This document shows, piece after piece, positions 51,802 to 60,047 of a stretch of 64,000 bases of DNA (positions are counted from its first letter, which is position 1; each line of letters opens with the position of its first letter). Under the pieces are notes generated by a model, which saw only the letters and a list, made by a program, of their open reading frames with translations, did no database searches and was not told where the DNA came from. Both the position numbers and the translations under genes were made by a program. Source of the DNA: an uncultured Bacilli bacterium (GTDB lineage Bacteria > Bacillota_I > Bacilli_A > RF39 > UBA660); assembly GCA_934140575.1 (NCBI GenBank), contig CAKPBJ010000001.1, forward strand, positions 1 to 64,000, in the 5' to 3' direction.

Positions 51802-52065
51802 ATGAATAATTATAATTATCAACAATTTGGGAATTATTCTAATGGATATCCAGAATATTCGGAGGATAGGTTTTTAATCGCACCATTTTTATTAGGTGGA
51901 GTTGCAGGTACTGCACTTGGATATGGAATAGCTTCAAATCAAGGTAATCAAGGAAATACATATTATCCAGTTTATCCAATGATGCCTTATTATCCAACAT
52001 ATTATGGCGGTAGTACTTACTCTACTTATCCAACTTATTCTACAAGTAATAATTATTACTATTAA
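51802..52065 (+). CDS. Small Tyr/Pro/Gly-rich protein, possible spore-coat or surface protein
   Basis: 87 residues: a Tyr/Asn-rich head (NNYNYQQFGNYSNGYPEYSEDR), a hydrophobic glycine-rich hairpin (FLIAPFLLGGVAGTALGYGIAS), and a tail of repeated Tyr/Pro/Ser (YYPVYPMMPYYPTYYGG...TYSTYPTYS). The composition resembles small coat or surface proteins, but I recognise no family. The start is ATG at 51802 behind GAGGAGG. A UUCG-loop terminator follows at once. Confidence 0.6.
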   Translation: MNNYNYQQFGNYSNGYPEYSEDRFLIAPFLLGGVAGTALGYGIASNQGNQGNTYYPVYPMMPYYPTYYGGSTYSTYPTYSTSNNYYY

Positions 52066-52086
52066 AAGTCTTCGGACTTTTTTATT
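52064..52086 (+). terminator. Terminator with a UUCG tetraloop
   Basis: AAAAGTC TTCG GACTTTT then T's, overlapping the stop codon; converges on the histidine kinase gene. Confidence 0.9.
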
Positions 52087-53311
52087 TTGGCAAACGTATT
52101 ATGACAGTTGTGCCCTTATTTTCTTTAGATTTATACTCTATTGTTCCTCCATGAAGTTCAACTATTTGTTTAACATAAGGGATACCTATTCCAGTACCAT
52201 ATTCCTTTGTAGTAAAAAAGTCTTTGCAGATATTATTAAGAGTTTCTTGGGACATACCTTTACCATTATCTTGAACATAGATTTTATAAGTGTTTTCTTC
52301 TTCTTTTATTTTTATGTTTACTATTAAATCTTTTTGACTTCGTGATTCATAAGAATTTTTTAAAATATTTATAAATACTTGTTTTAATCTGTTATAATCT
52401 CCACATATATATATTTCATCATCAGGTATTTTAATAGTTGCATTTGCATTATTATATAACGGAGATAATATTTCTTTTATATCCTCTAATAATAAGCATA
52501 GATCTAGTTCTTCTTTTTCTAGTTCTTTAAGTTTACCAAGGGATGAAAAGTCATTAATTATTGTTAAACTTCTTTTTATTTCATCTTTTATAATACCTAA
52601 GTATTTTTGTTTTTCTTGTTCTGTTGCGAGTTCAAACATTTCTAGATATCCATTACATACAGCTAATGGATTTTTAAGTTCATGGTTTAATTTAAAAACT
52701 GAAGCACGAAGTTTTTTTTCTTTATCTAATTCTTTTAAAGTCATATTTATATCCATTACTTTTTTACTTTTTTCATAGAATGTTGCGGCAAAAAAAGAAA
52801 CTAATGCTTGTAGAGAGCAACTTATTACTAGGATATGAATTAAATCAAGTGTTTCATTTCCTGTTTTAATAATAAAAAATAATAAAGTTATTGTATATAT
52901 ACATTTAATAAATAAGAAAAATATTATATATAAATTATAAAAGTTCTTTTTATTTTTTAGTATTCTATATAGTACATAATAAGATATATAAAATATGGAA
53001 AGTATAAAAAATGAAATATTATAGATATTATTAAATAATAGCATTAATACTATTGATATAAAAATTGATAGTCTATCTCTTTTTGATAAGTAACTTATAA
53101 GAAGCGGTATTCCAAAAAACATATTTGTAGAAAATACTTCTAAATTATCAAATGTTATTAATAGAATAAGAGAAATTAATACCGTTATTGAAAAATATAA
53201 TTTATCTTCTTTTTGTTCTTTTGTTTTTATATATGCTATATATATTAGGTATAGACAAAGTGGTAGTATAATACACATTACATCTAATAGTATAAGTTTT
53301 AAAAGTTCCAT
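52082..53311 (-). CDS. Orphan membrane sensor histidine kinase
   Basis: Five to six N-terminal membrane helices (to about residue 170), then a dimerisation/phosphoacceptor domain FKLNHELKNPLAVCNGYLEMFE (His near 210), N box RLKQVFINILKNSYESRS near 310, G1 VQDNGKGMSQ, and G2 EYGTGIGIPYVKQIVELHGGTIEYKS. The architecture resembles KinB-type sporulation kinases or other NtrB-like sensors, without a PAS domain that I can see. No response regulator gene is adjacent. Tightly converges on the Tyr-rich gene. Confidence 0.88.
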   Translation of the reverse strand: MELLKLILLDVMCIILPLCLYLIYIAYIKTKEQKEDKLYFSITVLISLILLITFDNLEVFSTNMFFGIPLLISYLSKRDRLSIFISIVLMLLFNNIYNISFFILSIFYISYYVLYRILKNKKNFYNLYIIFFLFIKCIYTITLLFFIIKTGNETLDLIHILVISCSLQALVSFFAATFYEKSKKVMDINMTLKELDKEKKLRASVFKLNHELKNPLAVCNGYLEMFELATEQEKQKYLGIIKDEIKRSLTIINDFSSLGKLKELEKEELDLCLLLEDIKEILSPLYNNANATIKIPDDEIYICGDYNRLKQVFINILKNSYESRSQKDLIVNIKIKEEENTYKIYVQDNGKGMSQETLNNICKDFFTTKEYGTGIGIPYVKQIVELHGGTIEYKSKENKGTTVIIRLPK

Positions 53312-53392
53312 ATAATCACCACTTTTATTAAATCATACTTTTTATACTATGTGTGTCGAATTTTGTCGAAAAAATAAAAAAATGACAAAATG

Positions 53393-53707
53393 TCATTTTA
53401 TTTGATCTATATATTTCTTTAGTTGTTTTGAATTAGACCCTAATATTATTTTTAATTGATTATCTATTTCAACGATACCTTTTGCACCTAATTTTTGTAT
53501 TCCTTCTTTGTTGGCTTTAGATGTATCTTTTAAAGTTACCTTGAATCTAGACATATTTGTTTCTGTACTTACTATATTGTCTTTTCCTCCTAAGTACTCT
53601 ACTAATTTATTAAAATCTAGGTCTGCATCTTTTTTTGTTGCTTTAATCACTGCGAGTAATATAACTATTAATATTGCTGCAATAATTAAATATTGTATTA
53701 AATCCAT
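53393..53707 (-). CDS. Membrane-anchored PTS EIIB-like domain lacking the active-site cysteine
   Basis: 104 residues: one N-terminal membrane helix (LIQYLIIAAILIVILLAVIKAT) and a domain closely patterned on glucose-class EIIB (LVEYLGGKDNIVSTETNMSRFKVTLKD...IQKLGAKGIVEIDNQLKIILGSNSKQLKKYI). In true EIIB the segment reads N-I-x5-C-x-T-R-L-R; here the Cys is Asn (near residue 52, TNMSRF). Phosphorelay from HPr/EIIA is therefore impossible by the normal route; a binding or sensory role is more likely. No PTS permease genes are nearby. Confidence 0.75.
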   Translation of the reverse strand: MDLIQYLIIAAILIVILLAVIKATKKDADLDFNKLVEYLGGKDNIVSTETNMSRFKVTLKDTSKANKEGIQKLGAKGIVEIDNQLKIILGSNSKQLKKYIDQIK

Positions 53708-53777
53708 ATTATCACCAATTTAATTATATAGTATTTTATGGAAAAAATAAAGTTTTTTATTTTTAGCTAGTAGTTTA

Positions 53778-54308
53778 CTACTCTTTTTCTAGGAAATTAC
53801 TACCTTTATGACCATTATTATCTAGGTCTGGTTCTTCTTTTAATAAGTCATTATAATCTTGTTGGCGAAGTGCTTCATATATTGCGATTGCGACACTATT
53901 AGATATATTTAAGGCTCTTACATTAGCTGTCATTGGTATTCTCATACAGTGATCTAAGTCATCTTTTAGTATTTCTTTTGGTATACCAGTTGATTCTCTT
54001 CCAAAGACAAAATATAAGTTTTCATTAGTTTTATTACTAAAATCAAAGCTTGTATGTGGTTTGTGACCATATCTTGTGAAGTAGTAATATCTTCCTTTAT
54101 TTTTACTTTTAAAGTCTTCCCAATTTTCATAGACATGATATTCTAATTTATCTATATAATTTACTCCACTTCTTTTTAGATGGGCATCATCTATTTTAAA
54201 TCCTAATGGTTTAATTAAGTGAAGTGTTGTGTTGGTTGCGACACATGTTCTCATAATGTTACCAGTATTTTGTGGTATTTCTGGTTGATATAGTACTATA
54301 TTATTCAT
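53778..54308 (-). CDS. trmL: tRNA (cytidine/uridine-34-2'-O)-methyltransferase TrmL
   Basis: SPOUT methyltransferase of the wobble nucleotide of tRNA-Leu. NIVLYQPEIPQNTGNIMRTCVATN (motif 1), LHLIKPLGFKIDDAHLKRSGVNY, YFVFGRESTGIPKEIL (knot, motif 2) and MRIPMTANVRALNISNSVAIAIYEALRQ (motif 3). 176 residues, slightly longer than E. coli TrmL because of a C-terminal tail. The start is ATG at 54308 behind GGAGGG. Confidence 0.95.
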   Translation of the reverse strand: MNNIVLYQPEIPQNTGNIMRTCVATNTTLHLIKPLGFKIDDAHLKRSGVNYIDKLEYHVYENWEDFKSKNKGRYYYFTRYGHKPHTSFDFSNKTNENLYFVFGRESTGIPKEILKDDLDHCMRIPMTANVRALNISNSVAIAIYEALRQQDYNDLLKEEPDLDNNGHKGSNFLEKE

Positions 54309-54332
54309 AAAACCCTCCAATTAAAAAGAAGA

Positions 54333-54857
54333 TTATTCTCCCTCTTTTATATTATTTAGTTCCAAGTAACTTTCTACTTTTGATAGTGTTACTGGTGCAT
54401 TATCTGTACCTTGTAATATACTATCTATTTTTCCATCTTTAAATATTACAAAAGCTGGATAATTACCAGTAAGTGGAGTTTCAAAATTATACTTTTCATT
54501 AAAACTATTTATAAATTCATCTTTATCTAATCCAGTTAAGTTAAGATAAATTATACTATTATTTAAAGTTTTTTTATTAACGTACTTAGAAAAACTCTTT
54601 TCAAAATCTCTACATACATTATCTTGTGATACACACATATAAATTGCAGCTGATGGGTTTTCTAATATATAATGTTCTAAGTCATCATAAACTATTTCTT
54701 GTAATGTTCCTCTTATTACTGGGGTTTGTTTTTTATAATCATCATATACTTTATACCATCTACATAGATATGCTGTTAAGCCTATTGCAGCTATAAATAT
54801 AACTATTAGAATAGCATAATTTTTAAATAAATTTTTCTCTTTTTTTGATTCTGCCAC
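54333..54857 (-). CDS. Membrane-anchored thioredoxin-fold-like protein without CxxC
   Basis: 174 residues: an N-terminal membrane helix (NYAILIVIFIAAIGLTAYLCRWY) then an extracellular domain with thioredoxin-like layout (AAIYMCVSQDNVCRDFEKSF near 80, IIYLNLTGLDKDEF, YPAFVIFKDGKIDSILQG near 145). The redox CxxC is replaced by CVSQDNVC, two cysteines seven apart, so normal thiol exchange is unlikely. Probable start is GTG at 54857 after AGGGAG. It lies 24 bases before trmL and is likely co-transcribed. Confidence 0.6.
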   Translation of the reverse strand: MAESKKEKNLFKNYAILIVIFIAAIGLTAYLCRWYKVYDDYKKQTPVIRGTLQEIVYDDLEHYILENPSAAIYMCVSQDNVCRDFEKSFSKYVNKKTLNNSIIYLNLTGLDKDEFINSFNEKYNFETPLTGNYPAFVIFKDGKIDSILQGTDNAPVTLSKVESYLELNNIKEGE

Positions 54858-54919
54858 TTTTATCACTCCCTATAATTTATTTTAACACATAATTATTTTT
54901 TTTAATATATCAAATTAAA

Positions 54920-57082
54920 TTATTGATAGGATTTTACAATTTTGGAAATTGTTTTTTCATCTTCATCATAAAAATCTAATCTTCTTATACAATTATTAAT
55001 TTTAGATAGTTTGTGTTCTTGATAGTTAAGTATATGTGTATTTGTATTGTCATAGTACACTGGAAATAATCTATCTTTTATATCTTTTAAGTTATAGGTA
55101 AATTTATTATCTAATTCTAGTATATTTCCTTTTATTATCATGTTTTCTACTCTACCATATGTGAATACTTCGAAAGTGGATTTTCCAAATTTATTTTCAT
55201 ATAATTTGATGAAGTCTTTTATTTCTTCTTCTTTTAATTCTACTGATATTGGTATATTTTGAAGTCCATGTTTTTTTAGATAATATCCGGTATAGATATT
55301 TTCTACATTTAAAGAGTATGATCCTAGAGTATTTGTCTTACTAAAATCAAAGTAATCTGATGTTATATTTCTTTCTTTTAAATTAGCCGTAATATTAAAT
55401 GAACACTTAGGTAAGATATAGTAAACGTTTTTATGTGATTTAAATTCTTCATATAACTTTTCATCATAGACATAAATATTATCAACATTTAATTTTAGTA
55501 CTTCTAATAATTGTTTTTTATTTCTTACTGAAACACTAATTTTATTAGTTCCTTCATTTTGTTTATTAGGAACTCTTTCGAATACGACTTTATTTTCTAC
55601 TATATCTTCATTTATATATTGTCTTTTTTCAATTAACTTTTCAACTAAATCCCTTCTTATTTCATTAAGCATTTTAATTTGAATAAATATATTTTCATCC
55701 ATTTCTATATCTATATCTTTTAATTTGAATGGGGACTGTCCTAGTTTATTTAGGTGTTTAATAATATTTTCTTTATCTACTGGTGTTTTTTCTGCTTTGT
55801 ATACAGTTCCAATACTCTTAGTAATTGTTGTGTTATAGTCACTTATACTGACTTCTAGACTTTTATTAATATGAGCTTTTACTATGAATTTTATTGGAAC
55901 TTTTCTTTGTTCTTTATTTTTATATTCTAAATCTAAATTATAATCCCCTGTTTTACTTAGGATGTCATTGGTTTCTATTTTTAATTTATTATCTACATAA
56001 CAAATATCTTTTGCTTCTTTACATAGCTTCATATTAGAGTCATATAAGAAATTTACCATCATACCTTTATTTGAATTTACAAATCTAATGGCATCATTTT
56101 GACTTAGGGTTTTGTCTTTATCAAGAGTTATTTTTATCTTGTCTTTATATGGAGATGCTTTTCCAATTACTAAGCCTTGATGATTAGGGCTTTTCGTATT
56201 CATAATATTTTTATCTGTTATATTGAATAAATGTCCTTTTGTAAATTCTCTATTAAATATAGTTTTTAATTTTTTTGTTTCTGTTTCTAGATCAACTTCT
56301 TCTTTATCTATTAATCTTCTATATAAGTTTACAATAAATCCTACATATAGTGGGCTTTTCATTCTACCTTCTATTTTAAAACTATAGATACTACTATTTA
56401 GTAGTTTATCAAATTCAGTACTTGTATTTAATTCTTTTGTACTTAGTAGATATTTGTTGCTACTTAGCTTTTTATCTTTATCGTATAGAGTATATGGGAG
56501 TCTACAACAACCTGTACATTCTCCTCTATTTCCACTTCTTTCTCCTAGCATACTACTCATAAGACATAGTCCGGAATAGGAAATACATAATGCGCCATGA
56601 ATAAAGGCTTCTTTTTCAATTGGAATATCTATTTTATCTATTTCTTCTATGCTTAATTCACGTGAGAAGACAACTCTTTTTATACCTAAATCATGATAGA
56701 ATTTTGCTGTTTCATATGAAGATGTATTTGCCTGAGTTGATGCGTGAATTTCTAGATTAGGAAACATTTCTCTAAGTAAGCAAATCATTCCAAAATCTTG
56801 AACAAGTATAGCATCTACTCCATTTTTATGAAGAAATCTTGCTTGTTCTATAAACGATTCTACTTCTTCGTTTTTTACTAAAGTGTTCATGGTTACATAA
56901 ACTTTTACTCCATATAAATGGCAAAATTTAATTGCTTCTTTTATTTCATCATTTGTAAAGTTTGAAGCAAATTTTCTAGCACCAAAGTTTTTACAAGCTA
57001 AGTAAACAGCATCTGCCCCATTTAAAACAGCTGCTTTTAAACATTCCATATTTCCGGCTGGTGCCAATAATTCTTTTTTCAT
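54920..57082 (-). CDS. U32-family peptidase/hydroxylation protein (RlhA-like)
   Basis: 720 residues. N-terminal peptidase U32 domain: MKKELLAPAGNMECLKAAVLNGADAVYLACKNFGAR, HASTQANT, RELSIEEI, and the conserved cysteine region GERSGNRGECTGCCRLPYTLYDKDKKL. A second, DUF3656-like half follows. The architecture is that of RlhA, needed for hydroxylation of 23S rRNA C2501 in E. coli, rather than of collagenase-like short U32 proteins. The cysteines may bind an iron-sulphur cluster. The start is 4 bases after the next small gene. Confidence 0.88.
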   Translation of the reverse strand: MKKELLAPAGNMECLKAAVLNGADAVYLACKNFGARKFASNFTNDEIKEAIKFCHLYGVKVYVTMNTLVKNEEVESFIEQARFLHKNGVDAILVQDFGMICLLREMFPNLEIHASTQANTSSYETAKFYHDLGIKRVVFSRELSIEEIDKIDIPIEKEAFIHGALCISYSGLCLMSSMLGERSGNRGECTGCCRLPYTLYDKDKKLSSNKYLLSTKELNTSTEFDKLLNSSIYSFKIEGRMKSPLYVGFIVNLYRRLIDKEEVDLETETKKLKTIFNREFTKGHLFNITDKNIMNTKSPNHQGLVIGKASPYKDKIKITLDKDKTLSQNDAIRFVNSNKGMMVNFLYDSNMKLCKEAKDICYVDNKLKIETNDILSKTGDYNLDLEYKNKEQRKVPIKFIVKAHINKSLEVSISDYNTTITKSIGTVYKAEKTPVDKENIIKHLNKLGQSPFKLKDIDIEMDENIFIQIKMLNEIRRDLVEKLIEKRQYINEDIVENKVVFERVPNKQNEGTNKISVSVRNKKQLLEVLKLNVDNIYVYDEKLYEEFKSHKNVYYILPKCSFNITANLKERNITSDYFDFSKTNTLGSYSLNVENIYTGYYLKKHGLQNIPISVELKEEEIKDFIKLYENKFGKSTFEVFTYGRVENMIIKGNILELDNKFTYNLKDIKDRLFPVYYDNTNTHILNYQEHKLSKINNCIRRLDFYDEDEKTISKIVKSYQ

Positions 57083-57086
57083 AATT

Positions 57087-57368
57087 TCACTTCTTTTCTA
57101 AATTATTTATTTCTTTTTCTAAAGCTTCTTTCATTCTTTTTAATAAATCAATATCAATTTGGTCTTTTGTATTTTTTTGACTTTCATTTATGTTTTGTAG
57201 TTGAATAAAATAAGCATTGGTACATAATACTTGGGCTACTAGCATTAACCAGTTACCTAAGGCATTTTGTTCACTGGCTGTTAAATCACCTATTAATAAA
57301 TAACCTACAGTAACTGCACTAAAGGATGATACTTTAGGTGGAATATTTTTAGAAAACATTTCCATCAC
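57087..57368 (-). CDS. Small unknown protein, possibly membrane-associated
   Basis: 93 residues with two hydrophobic stretches (FSAVTVGYLLIGDLT; LGNWLMLVAQVLCTNAYFIQLQ) and a C-terminal coiled coil (IDIDLLKRMKEALEKEINNLEKK). No family recognised. It ends 4 bases before the U32 gene and starts 14 bases after the kinase-like gene, so probably all three are one unit. Tandem ATG start. Confidence 0.6.
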   Translation of the reverse strand: MMEMFSKNIPPKVSSFSAVTVGYLLIGDLTASEQNALGNWLMLVAQVLCTNAYFIQLQNINESQKNTKDQIDIDLLKRMKEALEKEINNLEKK

Positions 57369-57382
57369 CTATAAAAAGTATA

Positions 57383-58321
57383 TTATTTTTTTAGTAAAAC
57401 ATACCTTGTTGATTCGTTTGATATGTCATAATAATCAATAACGTTATTATCATTTATATAAATTTCTTTGAAATTTTTTGGTAGTATTTTATCTATAAAA
57501 ATTTTATATTCTGAAAGTTCTAATATAATATTTCTAATTGCTGATAAATCATATTCATCGTAAATTAAAATTGTTTTTTTATTTTTTTCTAACTTTTTAA
57601 TTCTATCAATATTTGTATACTGACTTATGAATAGTACTTGTTCTTTCTTTTCTTTATAATCTAAATATTTTTCTGTTCCTGAATATGTTGGTTTTATTTG
57701 ATATATTTCCTTAGGAAATTTATATCTTTCAATTTCGTCATTACAATAGAAGGTAAATGTTTTTTCATCAAATATATCCTGTAGTGCTTCATTTAGGCTT
57801 CTTAAACTTTGTCTTTTTAGAAATGGATTTTTTATTAATTTGACTTTTGTTAGTGAATCGTCTAAATCTATTAAGCAAACTTCTAAGTCTTTACCTATCA
57901 TTATATTATTTAGATGGATATCTAAGGGATAGATTCCATTTGCTTGTAATTTTTTCATTGTATTAACAATTATTTTACTAATTTTTAATTTTTCATCAAA
58001 ACTTAGTTTGTTTTTTATATTTCCTAGAGTATCTCCATCAAAGTAATCTGCTACTACTCCACTAAATTTTCCATCTATATAAATACAGTCATATGCTAAA
58101 TTACAGTTTTTTATTTTTCCTTTGACTTGTTTTAGTCTATTCAATTTATATTTTTTAATTTTCGGATAATCAAGAGCTGGATTATCATACATTTGGTAAT
58201 AATCGCCTACTATTTTTTCTTTATATAGTTTATATATTTTATCGCCATCTTTGTATATTTTTCCAAAAGCACCGGAACCTATAACTTCTAGATTTTTTAT
58301 ATAACTGTGATCAAGTTCCAT
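57383..58321 (-). CDS. Protein-kinase-fold protein
   Basis: Residues about 8-180 show kinase motifs: the glycine loop IGSGAFGKIYKDGDKIYKLYK (with the Lys), YPLDIHLNNIMIGKDLEVCLIDLDDS near 138-160 (catalytic loop DIHLNN and a DLD magnesium site). This is Ser/Thr-kinase-like or a small-molecule kinase of that fold. The C-terminal 130 residues are an unrelated region with no known domain and no membrane anchor or PASTA repeat. Substrate unknown. Confidence 0.75.
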   Translation of the reverse strand: MELDHSYIKNLEVIGSGAFGKIYKDGDKIYKLYKEKIVGDYYQMYDNPALDYPKIKKYKLNRLKQVKGKIKNCNLAYDCIYIDGKFSGVVADYFDGDTLGNIKNKLSFDEKLKISKIIVNTMKKLQANGIYPLDIHLNNIMIGKDLEVCLIDLDDSLTKVKLIKNPFLKRQSLRSLNEALQDIFDEKTFTFYCNDEIERYKFPKEIYQIKPTYSGTEKYLDYKEKKEQVLFISQYTNIDRIKKLEKNKKTILIYDEYDLSAIRNIILELSEYKIFIDKILPKNFKEIYINDNNVIDYYDISNESTRYVLLKK

Positions 58322-58364
58322 AGTCCTTCCCCCTAACAGGCCTATTATATCATAAATTAGGATA

Positions 58365-58391
58365 AAGAAAAAAGAAGTTCTAGGACTTCTT
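58365..58391 (-). terminator. Terminator of the rubrerythrin gene
   Basis: On the minus strand AAGAAGT CCTAGA ACTTCTT then a U-run. Confidence 0.85.
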
Positions 58392-58399
58392 AATTAATT

Positions 58400-58939
58400 T
58401 TAATAATTTTCGCTTTTTAATTCAAAGAAGCTTTGTGGATGAGCACATACTGGGCATACTTTTGGAGCATTTTTTCCAATTACTACATGTCCGCAGTTTC
58501 TACAAATCCAGATAGAGTCTCCATCTTTTGAGAATACAACTTCATCTTCAATATTTTTTAGAAGTTTTCTATATCTTTCTTCATGATGTTTTTCAATTTC
58601 TCCAACCATTCTGAATTTAGTTGCTAGGGCTTTGAATCCTTCTTCTTCTGCAACACGTGCAAATTCATCATACATATCAGTCCACTCATAGTTTTCACCA
58701 TCAGCTGCTGCTTTTAGGTTTTCTACTGTTGATGGAATTTCTCCATTATTTAATTCTTTAAACCACATTTTTGCATGTTCTTTTTCATTGTTTGCAGTTT
58801 CTTCAAAAATTGCAGCTATTTGCTCATATCCATCTTTTTTTGCCTTAGATGCAAAATATGTATATTTATTTCTAGCTTGACTTTCTCCTGCAAAAGCAGT
58901 CATTAAGTTCTTTTCTGTTTGACTTCCTTTTAATTCCAT
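58400..58939 (-). CDS. rbr: Rubrerythrin
   Basis: Peroxide-reducing non-heme iron protein of anaerobes and microaerophiles. Diiron domain with [42 protein letters not shown] and [20 protein letters not shown]-terminal rubredoxin domain with [29 protein letters not shown] (four Cys). 179 residues, normal. Consensus-like promoter at 58970-58997. Suggests an anaerobic or oxygen-sensitive lifestyle. Confidence 0.96.
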   Translation of the reverse strand: MELKGSQTEKNLMTAFAGESQARNKYTYFASKAKKDGYEQIAAIFEETANNEKEHAKMWFKELNNGEIPSTVENLKAAADGENYEWTDMYDEFARVAEEEGFKALATKFRMVGEIEKHHEERYRKLLKNIEDEVVFSKDGDSIWICRNCGHVVIGKNAPKVCPVCAHPQSFFELKSENY

Positions 58940-58969
58940 AAATTACCTCCTAATATATTTACAATTAAT

Positions 58970-58997
58970 ATTATAACATTTATAAAATCAATGTCAA
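58970..58997 (-). promoter_or_regulatory. Sigma-A promoter of rubrerythrin
   Basis: On the minus strand TTGACA (58992-58997), 16 bases, TATAAT (58970-58975). Confidence 0.82.
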
Positions 58998-59036
58998 AGA
59001 TATAATTTGTTGAATATACTACATTGGGTGATAGTT

Positions 59037-59249
59037 TTGAATACTAAACATACTTTATTTTGTAAATGCTCTAGTTGTAGACAGAAAAGAAGAAGTAATA
59101 TCTTTTATCTTTCTCTTGTAATTATAAATTTAATTGTTATTTTTTATCAGTTATTAATACTTATATTTATTACAACTAAATTAAATGTTTTCATTCTCTT
59201 CTTCGAGTTCTTGCTTATCTGTTTCCTTATATTTTTCATCTTCTTCTGA
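59037..59249 (+). CDS. Possible small Cys-motif membrane protein
   Basis: 70 residues from a TTG codon seven bases after GGGTG. N-terminal CKCSSCRQKRR (three cysteines, possible metal site), then two hydrophobic stretches to the end. Its last 69 bases lie antisense to the 3' end of the ysxE-like gene. It could be a chance ORF in AT-rich DNA; the ribosome binding site and Cys motif are the only support. Confidence 0.3.
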   Translation: MNTKHTLFCKCSSCRQKRRSNIFYLSLVIINLIVIFYQLLILIFITTKLNVFILFFEFLLICFLIFFIFF

Positions 59250-60047
59250 TAAAAAAGAAAATGTATAATTTACATAGTTTATTAAATTTCTAATTTTTAT
59301 ACAATCATTATAGTGATTATTTTCTAAAGTAACTTCTTCTGGAATTGATATAAGTATAGATAGAAGGTTCCATTCTTCTTTACTTATTTTTAATTTGTCA
59401 TTATATTTTTTTAGTACATCTTTAAAGTTTTTATAATCTTTTTTATATAGTTTTTCTAAATCATAGACAAATATATCTTTTGAGTAGTAATTAAAGTCTA
59501 TTATATTTTTAAATATATTATTATCAAAATTATTTATTAATATTACTTCTCGTAATGAATTTAGTTCTAGATTATCCAATCTATATTTAGATACTTCAAG
59601 TAATTTATATATTTGACTGATGTTATTTATAAGTAAGTACTTATCTGGTGGTGGGAAAGACATATTTTCGATTTCATCTTGTATGTTTAAATAATATTTA
59701 TAACATTTATCAAGATTAAACATAATTTTTTCTTTAATTTTCTTTAAATCTTCTTCACTGCACTCTCTAAACTCTTCAGTTAGATAGTGAAGAGTAATTA
59801 GCGCATTAGTAATACCTTCTTCTTCTAAGTCATCAAAAGAAAATATTTCATACTCATCATTTATATTTAATGGTTTTTTATAAAGGTTATAGTTTATACT
59901 AGTTAGATAATCATAGAGTTTTTCTTTATTCTTTCTTTTTTTTATTATTATATATTTTTTATTAGTTGATGTTTCAATTATTGAATAGTCTTTTTTATAA
60001 GTTATCTTTTTTATATCAGTTAGATATTTATTTATTATTTCATTCAT
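59181..60047 (-). CDS. YsxE/CotS-like spore coat protein (divergent)
   Basis: 288 residues, charged, without membrane helices: SIIETSTNKKYIIIKKRKNKEKLYDYL near the start, SFPPPDKYLLINNISQIYKLLEVSKYRLDNL in the middle, acidic C terminus. Sequence identity to the aminoglycoside-kinase-fold YsxE/CotS proteins is not obvious. The main support is position: it begins inside the end of the spoVID-like gene (8-base overlap), as ysxE follows spoVID in Bacillus. Treat as a working name. Confidence 0.45.
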   Translation of the reverse strand: MNEIINKYLTDIKKITYKKDYSIIETSTNKKYIIIKKRKNKEKLYDYLTSINYNLYKKPLNINDEYEIFSFDDLEEEGITNALITLHYLTEEFRECSEEDLKKIKEKIMFNLDKCYKYYLNIQDEIENMSFPPPDKYLLINNISQIYKLLEVSKYRLDNLELNSLREVILINNFDNNIFKNIIDFNYYSKDIFVYDLEKLYKKDYKNFKDVLKKYNDKLKISKEEWNLLSILISIPEEVTLENNHYNDCIKIRNLINYVNYTFSFLSEEDEKYKETDKQELEEENENI

